A stretch of DNA of 44,513 nucleotides from Desulfotomaculum sp. (GCA_016841675.1 JAENYQ010000021.1:1-44513); one strand, 5' to 3'. Shown: positions 18,708 to 28,078, counted from the stretch's first letter. Program-made: numbers and translations. The notes: generated from the sequence alone by a model not told the origin.

Positions 18708-19156
18708 AACGACTCCTCCTTGATTATTCAGTTGTTATAATTCTGTGCTCCTATAATCGGCTCTCAAAACCCAATCATTTCCTTTTCATAACTTATAAAT
18801 CTACTTATCAGTCCATAAACAACTTGAGTTTTTCTCCTTCCATCCAGTGCGGGTACCTTTTCGATGGTCAAAGGTTGATGCAAAGGTTTTAATATCCAAA
18901 CTGTCTACAATGTCATTTTCGCTGATATGTAGAATATTACCTTCTATGCGTGCGTATTTTCACTTCGGACAAACCAATTAGATTTAATCCCATCCTGGGG
19001 AACCATCAAATTGGGGTAGCCATCAAATTGATTTTTTGTCGGTTACTTGCTATATGTTTAATTTATTAACCATTAAACTGGAACGGGTAGTAATATACTG
19101 TGAATTAATGAAATGGAAAAAGTAATAGAAAAATATTTGGTGAGGTGTGGGTCAAC
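18708..19156. other. Intergenic region between two divergent genes, with a short orphan frame
   Basis: On the minus strand, 18801-18959 is an open frame of 52 codons without a start (YARIEGNILHISENDIVDSL...). It may be a decayed gene; I do not recognise it. CCATCAAATTG is repeated twice about 16 bases apart near 19003-19030. No convincing promoter pair was found for the downstream FeS gene, although TATACT at 19094-19099 could be its -10. Confidence 0.35.
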
Positions 19157-21127
19157 ATGTTAACTGTAAAAATTGTTGTATTTGTATTGATGACTGTTTT
19201 TGCTATGTATTCTTTTGTCATGGGCTTGAAGGAACGTTACAACATATTGGCTTTAGCAAAGCCCGAAAATAGGTTTGACCAACCGGGGAATAGAGTATCA
19301 GGGACTCTTGCTATTGTGCTGGGCCAGAGAAGATTGCTTAGAGAGCCCGGTGCAGGCTTAATGCACATCATGATTTTCTGGGGGTTGGTAATTTTTTCTT
19401 TAGGTATTATTCAATTTATATTAGAGGGGTTATTCCCCGGGACAACATTGCCTTTTTTAGGCCAAAGTCCTTATTTTTATATGTTTGTTGATGTGTTTGG
19501 CGTGCTGGCCGCGGTTGGCATGCTTGTTTCAGCATATCGTAGATACGTAGCCAAAGTACCCCGGTTGGGAGTTGGCGATTGGTCTGAAGAAAGGGTCATT
19601 GTAGCCTTAATAGCGGGCATAGTTTTAATGGTATTGAGCTATTTTATATCTAGCGGCGCAAACGCAGTTGCAGTTGGTGAAGGGCGTTATGCTCTGGCAC
19701 CAGTTTCAGGCACCCTGGCTGTTCTTTTAGAAACCATGAACCAATCCTTGCGCCAGGGATTATATGAAATATTCTGGTGGGTAAATGTGGCTTTAGCACT
19801 TGGTTTAATGGTATTCTTCCGTTATTCACATCTTGTGCACCCCTTAGCGGCACCGATAAACATTTACTTGCGTAACCTGCAACCCAGGGGTGGTTCCATA
19901 AGGGATCTGGACTTGGAAAATGAGGAAGAAGATAATTTCGGGGTTAGCAAGGTAACTGATTATACATGGAAGCAATTACTTGACTGTTTTGCATGTGCGG
20001 AATGCGGACGTTGCCAGGATAACTGCCCGGCTTACCTGAGCGGAAAACCATTATCGCCAAAGCAATTAATTGCTGCAATTAAAGAAAACCTGCCCAGCCC
20101 TGGAGGCGAGCAAGTTGATTTACCGGAACTGGCTGGTAATGCAATTAGCGAGGACATCATTTGGTCTTGTACGACATGCTATGCCTGCCAGGAGCACTGT
20201 CCTCAGCTAAATGAACATATTAACAAAATTATAGATTTAAGGCGTAACCTAGTTTTAGACCAAAGCGAATTTCCTGCGGAAGCTCAATTGGCCTTTACTA
20301 ACCTTGAACGTAACTTCAACCCGTGGGGAATTAGTTGGTCAAATAGGGGCGATTGGGCCCTAGAGCTGGGTGTGCAAACGTTGGAAGAAAACAAAGATGT
20401 AGAATATTTGCTTTATGTAGGATGCGCCGGTTCCTTTGATGACCGCATTAAAAATGTAACTGCTGCTCTGGTCAAAATATTAAAAGCAGCCGGAGTAAGT
20501 TTTGCTATTCTGGGCAGCGAAGAAAAATGCTGCGGCGACTCAGCCCGGAGGTTAGGCAACGAGTATTTATTCCAATCCTTGGTGGAAGAGAATATTGAGT
20601 CGATTAACGAGTATGGGGTTAAAAAGATCATTACCGCCTGCCCCCATTGTTTTAATACCTTGAAAAATGAATATCCGCGTTTCGGCGCTAACTTTGAGGT
20701 CATCCATCATACTCAGTTTATTAATAACCTACTTAATGAACAAAAGGTTATATTGTCGGGTGCTAATGAACCAATAAAATTAACTTATCATGATTCCTGC
20801 TACCTTGGTCGCTATAACAACGAATATGAAGCTCCGCGTCAAATTATAAAAGGTTTATCCGGTGTTTCGATGGTGGAAATGGATAGAAACAAAGAGAGGG
20901 CGTTCTGCTGTGGCGCAGGTGGAGGCAGGATGTGGCTGGAGGAAAGCATTGGTACGCGTATTAATGTGATGCGAACCGAGCAGGCTTTGGCAACCCAACC
21001 GGAAGTTATAGCTGTAAACTGCCCGTTTTGCTTAACCATGATTGAAGATGGTCTTAAGGAATGTGAGCAAACCGAAAACATAAAGGCGAAAGATATCGCG
21101 GAACTTGTGGCTGGATACTTAAAGTAA
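19157..21127 (+). CDS. Membrane-bound heterodisulfide-reductase-type FeS oxidoreductase
   Basis: The 656-aa protein (numbering from the GTG at 19145) has an N-terminal membrane domain of about six helices to residue 240, similar to the cytochrome b subunit of nitrate reductase. H74, H229 and H232 are possible haem ligands. Two 4Fe-4S motifs follow, C284/C287/C290/C294-P and C342/C345/C348/C352-P, then two CCG domains (KCCGDSARRLG and FCCGAGGGRMW, each with an upstream Cys). This matches the quinone-linked oxidoreductases often paired with electron-transfer flavoprotein in syntrophic and sulfate-reducing clostridia. It would move electrons between ETF or a cytoplasmic donor and menaquinone. 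No etfAB genes are adjacent. ATG at 19157 is preferred: GAGGTG lies 9 bases upstream. The GTG at 19145 overlaps that RBS. Confidence 0.85.
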   Translation: MLTVKIVVFVLMTVFAMYSFVMGLKERYNILALAKPENRFDQPGNRVSGTLAIVLGQRRLLREPGAGLMHIMIFWGLVIFSLGIIQFILEGLFPGTTLPFLGQSPYFYMFVDVFGVLAAVGMLVSAYRRYVAKVPRLGVGDWSEERVIVALIAGIVLMVLSYFISSGANAVAVGEGRYALAPVSGTLAVLLETMNQSLRQGLYEIFWWVNVALALGLMVFFRYSHLVHPLAAPINIYLRNLQPRGGSIRDLDLENEEEDNFGVSKVTDYTWKQLLDCFACAECGRCQDNCPAYLSGKPLSPKQLIAAIKENLPSPGGEQVDLPELAGNAISEDIIWSCTTCYACQEHCPQLNEHINKIIDLRRNLVLDQSEFPAEAQLAFTNLERNFNPWGISWSNRGDWALELGVQTLEENKDVEYLLYVGCAGSFDDRIKNVTAALVKILKAAGVSFAILGSEEKCCGDSARRLGNEYLFQSLVEENIESINEYGVKKIITACPHCFNTLKNEYPRFGANFEVIHHTQFINNLLNEQKVILSGANEPIKLTYHDSCYLGRYNNEYEAPRQIIKGLSGVSMVEMDRNKERAFCCGAGGGRMWLEESIGTRINVMRTEQALATQPEVIAVNCPFCLTMIEDGLKECEQTENIKAKDIAELVAGYLK

Positions 21128-21171
21128 AAAACAAAAAGGGGACAGAAGGGCATTGAAAAAGTCTAGGTCCG

Positions 21172-21255
21172 TGTCATTCTGAATGAAACGAAGTGAAATG
21201 AAGAATCTCTAAAGCCGCTTAAAAACTTAGATTCTTCGCTGCGCTCAGAATGACA
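21172..21255. repeat. Dispersed palindromic repeat, copy 1
   Basis: Outer arms TGTCATTCTGA and TCAGAATGACA flank AAGAATCT and AGATTCTT. It is the longest of four family members in the window (others at 30810, 34315 and 37194). It sits after the FeS oxidoreductase gene. Confidence 0.8.
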
Positions 21256-21299
21256 ATCTTGGCTACTTGCCATACTAATTAAATTTTTCAGTGTCCTCG

Positions 21300-21342
21300 G
21301 GGACAGGCATGTTTTTTCAAAAACCGAAAAGCAGCCTGTCCC
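21300..21342 (+). terminator. Hairpin with 9-bp stem and T-run, candidate terminator
   Basis: GGGACAGGC (21300-21308) pairs exactly with GCCTGTCCC (21334-21342), and ATTTTTGG follows. It lies between the FeS oxidoreductase and the spore protein gene and would end the former. The loop is long (25 bases), which weakens the call. The rest of 21128-21524 holds only repeats and AT-rich sequence. Confidence 0.5.
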
Positions 21343-21524
21343 ATTTTTGGTCTACTTTCTGATTCGCTAAAACAGTTGTTTCGGCATAACCTGGTTTTTT
21401 TAACCAGTTAAATGTCAAATAATATCTTTAATTTTTAGCATAATTATTTTTTAAATAGGAATAATAATAATGAATTTTGGTTATTCTAAAATTTCTTTAA
21501 AAAAAATACCGAGGTGAAACTATT

Positions 21525-21857
21525 ATGGAAAATGGACTGGTAGCTACAGTAGACAAGCACACCATAACGGACCTCATGAAAATAACTTCCAGCACCAGTT
21601 TGGTTCCCCGGGAACTGCGGCCCTTTGTTAAACCAGCCCTGGATGAGTTTAAATATGATATGGCCGCTGAGTTGGGGCTGCCTGATTATGAGTTTTTAGA
21701 TAAAGGTGCGTTACCCAGCAGGCAAAACGGTGAGGTTGGCGGGGGGATGACCAAAAAAATGGTCACCTTTGCCGAGGCAGTACTGGCCTATTACTACCGG
21801 GAAAGAATGTTGGAGGCCACTAATAACAATGCAGAGCCGATTAAATTGCAAAGCTAA
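21525..21857 (+). CDS. Alpha/beta-type small acid-soluble spore protein
   Basis: A 110-aa protein whose core, FKYDMAAELGLPDY followed by GALPSRQNGEVGGGMTKKMV, matches the alpha/beta SASP family: the K-Y-x-x-A-x-E-L-G region near the germination-protease site and the G-x-V-G-G-x-M-x-K-x-M DNA-binding part. Such proteins coat and protect DNA in dormant spores. It is longer than a standard SASP (60-75 aa) because of a 35-residue N-terminal extension and a short C-terminal tail, so it may be a divergent branch. A GAGGTG RBS lies 9 bases before the ATG. It is monocistronic, with a strong terminator. It implies that the organism sporulates; forespore (sigma-G) expression is expected from the family, not read here. 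Confidence 0.85.
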   Translation: MENGLVATVDKHTITDLMKITSSTSLVPRELRPFVKPALDEFKYDMAAELGLPDYEFLDKGALPSRQNGEVGGGMTKKMVTFAEAVLAYYYRERMLEATNNNAEPIKLQS

Positions 21858-21888
21858 ACTCTGACCCTGGCATGGTTCCCCCAAAGGG

Positions 21889-21934
21889 GCAGGTAACTTT
21901 TTCGCCAAGCGAAAACAGTAGCCTGCTTTTTTTT
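21889..21934 (+). terminator. Intrinsic terminator of the spore protein gene
   Basis: GCAGG (21889-21893) pairs with CCTGC (21922-21926), with a perfect inner stem TTTTCGC/GCGAAAA, followed by eight T residues. Confidence 0.85.
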
Positions 21935-21996
21935 CGTGGCCGGGGTCATGAATTTTATGAGCAATAGCTTAACCCGTGAACCGATGGAGGTGCTAT

Positions 21997-22596
21997 TTAA
22001 TTCGGTTTATGTACACATCCCAGGCAATGCTCCCCCCAAAAACGATCTGACCAAGTAAGCTTTTGGTAATTTATTGTTTCACCGGGGTCAGCATGAATAA
22101 TTTCTTCTAAGCAATGTGGGCAAACCTTTTTTCCCGCAGCATTAATTAAAGTTTTAGAAAGACCCAATTTACTTAACCTTAGTTCCCGATCCGGAACATT
22201 AATTTTTTCTACGTCCACGGCATCTCTGCTGACCACGGCCAACCCGGTTTCCCCTTTAAGCTCCGGGTCATGCACCACTGTGTATGATTTTCCCAATCCC
22301 CGGGCCAGAGCCTCGTATTTTTCAACAAAACTATCCACAATATCGCCACTGATGACCAGCCTGACGGCCCTTTTGTCCTTTAGAGCCTCAACTATTTCCG
22401 GGTAAACGGCAGGTTCGGCTACCTGCTTCCTGGTCAGCAGCCTGATAACCCGTTCCTTGAATTCCCCCAGGTAATGAGTTTTTTCATCATGTTTAAGTTC
22501 CGGAGGCCCATACATACCAATGGACAGATTTTTTTCCAGCTCATTTTTGTTCATCCATGTGCCGATTGCTTCCGTTTGTATATCTTGTCCTGTCAT
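21997..22596 (-). CDS. YueI family (DUF1694) protein
   Basis: About 199 aa from the ATG at 22596. The frame is open further upstream to 22671, but only this ATG has an RBS (AAAGAGG). The body has the YueI hallmarks: LGEFKERVIRLLTRKQV, then a beta-strand VRLVISGDIV and the closing VVSRDAVD. The family is a small alpha/beta fold of unknown function common in Firmicutes. Unlike the B. subtilis protein, it has a C-terminal Cys cluster, CPHC...HCLGC, that could bind zinc. It is separated from recQ, which lies upstream on the same strand, by about 180 AT-rich bases. Confidence 0.75.
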   Translation of the reverse strand: MTGQDIQTEAIGTWMNKNELEKNLSIGMYGPPELKHDEKTHYLGEFKERVIRLLTRKQVAEPAVYPEIVEALKDKRAVRLVISGDIVDSFVEKYEALARGLGKSYTVVHDPELKGETGLAVVSRDAVDVEKINVPDRELRLSKLGLSKTLINAAGKKVCPHCLEEIIHADPGETINYQKLTWSDRFWGEHCLGCVHKPN

Positions 22597-22773
22597 GTTT
22601 AAACCTCTTTCATTATTTATTTTAAAATATGGCCGACCATAGAAGCCGGCATTGCTTGCAAATGCATACAACTATTTAAGCCACATTTATAGCATTGAAA
22701 ATTGAAAAACCAAATATGTGCCAATACCGAGCCATAGATAAAACTAAAACCTTAAACCATAATAATATTTAAT

Positions 22774-24834
22774 TTATAAGTACCGCCCAATAATAGACAG
22801 CAGCTCATTTCCGTAGGCGGAGACTTTTTTTTCGCCCAGCCCTTTGATGGCCTGCAGCTCCGCCAGGGTGCCGGGCCGAACCCTGGCTAATTCCTCAAGC
22901 ACGCTGTTGTGAAAGAATACGTAGACCGGCTTTTGCTCTTCCCTGGCCAGATTGCTGCGATACTCTTTCAGTGCGGACAACAGCCGCTCTTCATCCAATG
23001 TCAGTGATTCACTTTTTTCTACATCAGCAAGCACAGGTGGGGATTTTTTCTTAATCATTATCGGCAGGGGTTTACCGCTTTTTAGTGCTTTTTTGCCCTG
23101 CGCAGTTAAAACCACCACCGGGTATTCTGTGCCGTTTAAAGCCAGAAAACCATCCGCCAGAAGGCAGTCTATCAAGGACAGGATCGTTTTTCCGCTTTGG
23201 CCGGCCAGACTGCGGTAATAAATCATCCTGTCATACCCAAAGGCCGACACATTAGCGGTGGCGGCGCCCCGGAGAATATCTGCCAGTTTTTTGCGTCCCA
23301 CTCCCCGTCGCAGTTCAGCCACGCAGGCCAGTATCATCAGCGGGTCCTTGGAGTATTCAAGGTCACCTGCTGCACTGGCCAGGCAATTGTCACAGCAGGG
23401 CTGGGCCTTGCCTTCCGGCTCTTCTCCAAAGTAATCCAACAACATTGTTCTTCTGCAGAAAGTGGTATTGGCCCAGTACACCACGGCAGTGAGTTTATCT
23501 TTGCGATAGGCCAAACGGTTTTCCACTTCCAGCAGGGCATCCTGCACCGCCCCGGCCGCCGGGCGCTTCCCCGGTTCCAAATAAAGGTGCTCTTCGTCCC
23601 GATCGGTCAGCCTGAGAGCCTGCAGCCGTTCAAGCATGCTGACAACCAGCCGCAGTTTAGTTTCGGTCATGCCCTCCCGTTCCAGTTCAACCAGCGGCAC
23701 CGCAGACCCGCTGCCGTTGGCGTTTCTGGCGCAGGCCCGCCAGAAAAGGGCCAGGTCCTCCCGGGTAACAGTATCGTTTTCAATAATCCATTCCTGCAGT
23801 CTTTTATCTTTTAAGGAAAACAGCAGCTTACATTGGGCCGGCATACCGTCCCGCCCCGCCCGGCCAATTTCCTGGTAATAGGCTTCCAGGGAGGCCGGCA
23901 GGTTGTAGTGGACAACAAAACGGATATTGGCCTTGTCGATACCCATACCAAAAGCATTGGTAGCTACCACCACTTTGAAATCTTCCTTAATAAATGCGTC
24001 CTGTACCCTGGCGCGCTGGGCGGGTGCCAAACCGGCATGGTAGCAGCCCGTAGCAATCCCCAGCGAGTCCTTAACCCAGGCGGCTACTGCCTCAGTCTCT
24101 TTCCTAGTGGCGGCATATATAATGCCGCTGCCGCTCTGTTCGCTGAGAAAAGCCCGCAGTGTCGACTGCTTGGCCGTCTCGCCGTCAACCCTTTGGGCGG
24201 TTATGTAAAGATTGGGCCGGTCACTGCCTGCCGACACTTTCTTGGCGTCGGATATACCCAACTGTTCCAGAATGTCTCGCTGGACAGTGGGCGTGGCCGT
24301 AGCGGTAAGAGCCATAATCCGCGGGCGCTGTTTAAGTTGCCCATAAAAATTCCCAATCCAGAGGTAGTCCGGCCTAAAGTCGTGACCCCACTGGGATACA
24401 CAGTGGGCTTCATCCACCACTAGCAGATCCACCACTAATTCTTTGATTAGCTCGTTGAAATATTTGTTGCGCAGCCGCTCCGGCGCTACATAAACAATTT
24501 TATATTCGCCGCTGCGGATACCGCGCATCCTCTGCCGGTACTCTTCGGCGTTAAGTTGGCTGTTAAGCAGGGTAGCTTGGAAAAATTCCTTTTCATGCAA
24601 ATTATCTACCTGATCCTTCATCAGTGCCACCAGGGGGGAGATAACCAGAGTTAGGCCCGGAAGCAGCAAGGCCATAAGCTGGTAGCAGAGGGACTTCCCG
24701 CTGCCGGTGGGCATAACTGCCAGTACGTCGTCCCCGGCCAAAGACGCCTCAATCACTTCTTTTTGCCCCGGGCGAAAGTTTTCAAAGTGAAAGTGATTGG
24801 ACAGGGCTTCATTTAAATCCAGTTCCGTTCCCAT
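22774..24834 (-). CDS. recQ: ATP-dependent DNA helicase RecQ
   Basis: The 686-aa protein has all RecQ parts in order. The motif 0 region FRPGQKEVI is near residue 20. Walker A GSGKS is at 44-48 and DEAH at 141-144, followed by the RecQ aromatic loop CVSQWGHDFRPDY. Motif VI, QEIGRAGRD, is near 330. A zinc-binding RQC region has Cys at CRRTM and CCDNC, and a C-terminal HRDC domain (ending GLGEKKVSAYGNELL) covers about 610-686. RecQ unwinds 3'-5' at stalled forks and recombination intermediates. A GGAGG RBS lies before the ATG. The family and intact catalytic residues make this secure. It has no close operon partner here. Confidence 0.95.
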   Translation of the reverse strand: MGTELDLNEALSNHFHFENFRPGQKEVIEASLAGDDVLAVMPTGSGKSLCYQLMALLLPGLTLVISPLVALMKDQVDNLHEKEFFQATLLNSQLNAEEYRQRMRGIRSGEYKIVYVAPERLRNKYFNELIKELVVDLLVVDEAHCVSQWGHDFRPDYLWIGNFYGQLKQRPRIMALTATATPTVQRDILEQLGISDAKKVSAGSDRPNLYITAQRVDGETAKQSTLRAFLSEQSGSGIIYAATRKETEAVAAWVKDSLGIATGCYHAGLAPAQRARVQDAFIKEDFKVVVATNAFGMGIDKANIRFVVHYNLPASLEAYYQEIGRAGRDGMPAQCKLLFSLKDKRLQEWIIENDTVTREDLALFWRACARNANGSGSAVPLVELEREGMTETKLRLVVSMLERLQALRLTDRDEEHLYLEPGKRPAAGAVQDALLEVENRLAYRKDKLTAVVYWANTTFCRRTMLLDYFGEEPEGKAQPCCDNCLASAAGDLEYSKDPLMILACVAELRRGVGRKKLADILRGAATANVSAFGYDRMIYYRSLAGQSGKTILSLIDCLLADGFLALNGTEYPVVVLTAQGKKALKSGKPLPIMIKKKSPPVLADVEKSESLTLDEERLLSALKEYRSNLAREEQKPVYVFFHNSVLEELARVRPGTLAELQAIKGLGEKKVSAYGNELLSIIGRYL

Positions 24835-24893
24835 AAAATTACCTCCGGCGCACTAAATACTCATAGATTTTTTAGGTTACAGATCAACAAATA

Positions 24894-24925
24894 AGCGGAC
24901 TGTCTGTACACCTAAACAGTCCGCT
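24894..24925 (-). terminator. 10-bp hairpin after pepF
   Basis: AGCGGACTGT and ACAGTCCGCT are exact complements with a 12-base loop. On the minus strand TTATTTGTTG follows. It lies 137 bases beyond the pepF stop. The weak T-run makes this a moderate call. Confidence 0.4.
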
Positions 24926-25062
24926 CCAATGCTGATACTGCCAAATTGCCAATTATCTCGAATTAACGGAGTGTCAAGCACTTATTAAATATTTCCTAGA
25001 TGTTGTACTAGATGTAGACGTTTACCTTTATATTTCGGCACGGTTTTTTTAATTCCTTTAGT

Positions 25063-26856
25063 TTAGGCTAACAGTTCTTCAATTTCATCCAGCAGCTGCG
25101 CAAATTTATCCAGCCCTGCTTGCACCGGCTGCGGCGTGGTCATATCCACACCGGCTGCCTTTAATAGGTTAAGCGGGTAATCCGAACCCCCACTTTTAAG
25201 GAAACTGAGATAGCGGTTTACCGCCGGCTCCCCCTGCTCAAGAATTTGTTTGGTTAAAGCGGTGGCTGCCGAAAAACCGGTGGCATATTTGTAAACATAG
25301 AAAGCCGAATAGAAGTGTGGAATCCGAGCCCATTCCATTTCAATTTCCTCGTCCATAACTATTCCGGTTCCATAGTAATCGGCATTAAGCTGACGGTATA
25401 CATCACAGAGCAGGCGGGGAGTCAGGGCTTCCCCGGTTTCTACTTTGTGATGAGTGATGCTTTCAAACTCGGCAAACATGGTTTGCCTGAAAACAGTGCC
25501 GCGGAACTGCTCCAGGTAATGGTTCAGCAAATACAGTCTTTTATCCCGCTCGGTGACCGTTTTAAGCAGGTGGTCCATCAGCAATGACTCGTTTACCGTG
25601 GAAGCAACTTCAGCGGTAAAAATTTTGTAATGGGCGTATATATAGGGCTGTTCGCCAGATGCGTAATTTGAATGCATGGCATGCCCCATTTCATGGGCCA
25701 GGGTAAAAACATTGCTTAAGTTTTCCTGGTGGTTTAACAATACATAAGGATGCACTCCATAGGGGCCCCAGGAATACGCACCGCTGGTTTTACCCTTGTT
25801 TTCGTACACATCCACCCAACCATTATTTATTCCCTGGCTCATGGTTTCCACATAGGAATCCCCCAGTGGGGCTAATCCTGCCTTAACTAATGCAACTGCT
25901 TCATTATAGGGAATGCTCCATTGCACATCTTTAACCACCGGGGTATACAGGTCATAGAAATGCAGTTGATCCAGTTGGAGCAGTTTTTTACGCAGGGCCA
26001 GATAGCGGTGCATCTGATCTAGATTGCGGCGCACCGTTTGAATCAAGTTTTCATAGACCTGGGGCGGGATATTGTCGGCAAAAAGCGATGCTTCCAAAGC
26101 CGACGGGTACTTACGCACCTGGGCGTAAAAAACATCTTTTTTAACGCCGGAGCCCAGCGTTGCAGCCAAGGTGTTAGTAAGATTCCGGTAGGAACTAAAA
26201 AGAGACTGGAAGGCGTCCCGGCGAACCCGGCGGTCAATGTTTTCCAGGAACTGAATAAACCGGCCGTTGGTAACCTGCACCTCTGCACCAGTTTCATTTT
26301 TGATGGGCGGAAAGGTCATATCGGCATTGTTAATCATCCTGAAGATGTTTTCCGGGGCCTGGGTAATTTCTTCCGCTCGGGCAATGATCTTCTCTTCGGC
26401 AGCGGATAGGGTGTGCGGTTTTTGCCGGTAAATTTCTTCCAAAGCAAAATGATAAAGGTCCAGTCCCGGATCATCCTGTCGGAAACGCTCCAGAGTCCCC
26501 TCCGGCAAGTTCAGCAGTTCGGGCACGAAATAAGAATTAGCCGCCTGCAGCCGGGTACTTAAACTTTCCGCCCGGTCGGTTAATGCCTGGTAGGTGGGGT
26601 TGGCATTGTCTTCGTCCCGTCTCATCCGGGCATAGGTATATACCTTTTCGTTAATTTGTTCAACCTGTTCCTGGGTCCGAAAAGCCTCCAGCATAATCTG
26701 AGCCGATTCTCCGAGCCTGCCCCGGTAGGCCTCAACTGCACCAATCATCTTTTCAACGTGGCGGAAGTCCTGTTCCCATAGTTCATCAGATGGGTAGATA
26801 TCCTCCAACCGCCACTTATAATCTTCGGGAATTTCCTTTCGGGTGGGCAAATTCAT
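25063..26856 (-). CDS. pepF: Oligoendopeptidase F (M3B family zinc peptidase)
   Basis: A 597-aa protein with the M3 zinc site HEMGH at H388/E389/H392 and a downstream glutamate in the following helices (around FTAEVAS). It opens with the PepF-type sequence RKEIPEDYKWRLEDIYPSDELWEQ. It would cleave short peptides of about 7-17 residues in the cytoplasm. The ATG at 26856 is preferred because GAGGGAGG lies just upstream; the ORF is open to 26883 but that start has no RBS. Length is normal for PepF (about 600 aa). Monocistronic by position. Confidence 0.93.
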   Translation of the reverse strand: MNLPTRKEIPEDYKWRLEDIYPSDELWEQDFRHVEKMIGAVEAYRGRLGESAQIMLEAFRTQEQVEQINEKVYTYARMRRDEDNANPTYQALTDRAESLSTRLQAANSYFVPELLNLPEGTLERFRQDDPGLDLYHFALEEIYRQKPHTLSAAEEKIIARAEEITQAPENIFRMINNADMTFPPIKNETGAEVQVTNGRFIQFLENIDRRVRRDAFQSLFSSYRNLTNTLAATLGSGVKKDVFYAQVRKYPSALEASLFADNIPPQVYENLIQTVRRNLDQMHRYLALRKKLLQLDQLHFYDLYTPVVKDVQWSIPYNEAVALVKAGLAPLGDSYVETMSQGINNGWVDVYENKGKTSGAYSWGPYGVHPYVLLNHQENLSNVFTLAHEMGHAMHSNYASGEQPYIYAHYKIFTAEVASTVNESLLMDHLLKTVTERDKRLYLLNHYLEQFRGTVFRQTMFAEFESITHHKVETGEALTPRLLCDVYRQLNADYYGTGIVMDEEIEMEWARIPHFYSAFYVYKYATGFSAATALTKQILEQGEPAVNRYLSFLKSGGSDYPLNLLKAAGVDMTTPQPVQAGLDKFAQLLDEIEELLA

Positions 26857-26948
26857 ATTATTATCCTCCCTCTTAAAAATCATTTACCTTCCGATAACAC
26901 CATCATGCCGCTGTAACTACACCATTAGTGTGTATGAAAATAACGTCT

Positions 26949-27017
26949 TGCCAAACACAACAAGTAGAATTGCAAGAGCGACCGGAGCGATACCACCGGA
27001 CCGCCAGATACGCGTAA
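26949..27017. repeat. 69-bp dispersed repeat, copy A (inverted partner at 36906)
   Basis: This segment is nearly identical (about 3 differences) to the reverse complement of 36906-36974. It contains the palindromic core ACCGGAGCGATACCACCGG. It lies in the intergenic region upstream of pepF and carries no gene of its own. Confidence 0.75.
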
Positions 27018-27173
27018 GTTTTTTAGCTTATTTTGACAAAAGGAAGGAAACCGGCAAACTTCTATTGAATGCTATTATGCCCTTCTTTTGTAACGTCTTG
27101 CCATAAATAACTCCCTCGTTATAAAAAGGTTCGGCTATGAAAAGATTAGTATCGAGGACGGTGATTATAACCA

Positions 27174-27824
27174 TTGAGAACAGTCGGACTGTTTTTAATT
27201 ATTTCTCTGCTGCTGCGCAACCCATTACTGGCACTGCTAATTATTATATTAATTTATATTTTCCTTGACCGCAGATTTATTGGTATCCTGCCTGATTTTA
27301 TGGCCCCCCTGCGACGCAGGAGAAATATGGCAGAACTAAAGCGTCAAGTTCAGGTTAACCCACATAACGCCAATGCGCAACTAGAACTTGGTGAAATTTA
27401 TTTTTTAAATGGTCAATATAAGCAAGCCGTTGAATACCTAGAAAAAGCCCTGGTAAAAATGGATGATTCGGCCCTGGCCCGGTTTTACATGGGTGCAGCC
27501 CTTTTTAACCTTGGCCAAAGGGATGAAAGCCTGCAGCAGTTAAAAGAAGCGATCAGTCTAAACCCTAAAATTGCCCACGGCTACCCTTACCTATACCTGG
27601 TAAAGCATGAGTACTCCGAGGAATTAGTCGCAAATCTATTACGGTATGGCGCGGTAAAAACTTTTTATGATGCCGGCAAGTATTTCAAACAAGTCGGCAA
27701 CCGGCACCAAGCCAACCAATTCTTTGATGAAGTGCTGGATGCTTACCGCTTATCCTCACCTACAATGCGGCGCCAATTCAGAAATATGGCCATTTACGCC
27801 AGGCTATTCGGCAAAACCAAATAA
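27174..27824 (+). CDS. Membrane-anchored TPR protein
   Basis: A 216-aa protein with two closely spaced N-terminal hydrophobic segments (about 1-32), then a basic RRRR patch near 47-50 (positive-inside rule). At least two TPR units follow: NAQLELGEIYFLNGQYKQAVEYLEKAL and ARFYMGAALFNLGQRDESLQQLKEAI. A third helical pair lies at the end. TPR repeats mediate protein contacts; no partner is evident. The start appears to be the TTG at 27174; no ATG lies before the hydrophobic region, and the best SD (GAGGAC) is rather far away. The stop codon lies within the terminator hairpin. Confidence 0.75.
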   Translation: MRTVGLFLIISLLLRNPLLALLIIILIYIFLDRRFIGILPDFMAPLRRRRNMAELKRQVQVNPHNANAQLELGEIYFLNGQYKQAVEYLEKALVKMDDSALARFYMGAALFNLGQRDESLQQLKEAISLNPKIAHGYPYLYLVKHEYSEELVANLLRYGAVKTFYDAGKYFKQVGNRHQANQFFDEVLDAYRLSSPTMRRQFRNMAIYARLFGKTK

Positions 27825-27860
27825 ATGGGTCAGGGGAGTCTTCCTTGACTCATTTTATTT
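27819..27860 (+). terminator. Intrinsic terminator of the TPR gene
   Basis: AAATAAATGGGTCAGGG (from 27819) pairs with CCTTGACTCATTTTATTT, using a few G-T pairs. The gene's own stop codon is inside the 5' arm. Confidence 0.65.
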
Positions 27861-28048
27861 GTGCCAAAGGAATAATAAGGGGCCTTAAGGTCATAAAATC
27901 AAATGAGATTGCTATTGGCCTGACTGGGGCGGGAATTTTTTACCCTGTATGGAAGGGCTGAACCCAATAACTTTATCACAAACCCTAAGGCAAACAGGTA
28001 CCACCGGTACTGCGGTAAAGGGGGCGAGGTTATAACAATGGCCTTGAT

Positions 28049-28078
28049 ACGGTCTGTTTCCCTATGGGAACAGACCGT
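28049..28078 (+). terminator. Strong hairpin in the leader of the hydrogenase-maturation genes
   Basis: ACGGTCTGTTTCCC and GGGAACAGACCGT pair almost perfectly with a 3-base loop, followed by TTGGTATTTTA. It sits 66 bases upstream of the TM1266-like gene. It may end any transcript from upstream or act as an attenuator. A smaller hairpin, CAGGTACC/GGTACTG, lies about 50 bases before it. I did not recognise a known riboswitch in 27860-28048. Confidence 0.5.

Noticed and set aside
21121-21350. Repeated short stems with GTCATTCTGA considered as a CRISPR array
   Set aside because: The units are palindromic, few, unevenly spaced and spread over 16 kb, with no spacers and no cas genes.
23197-23814. 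205-codon plus-strand frame inside recQ
   Set aside because: Antisense to an intact RecQ with all motifs. No RBS or recognisable domain.
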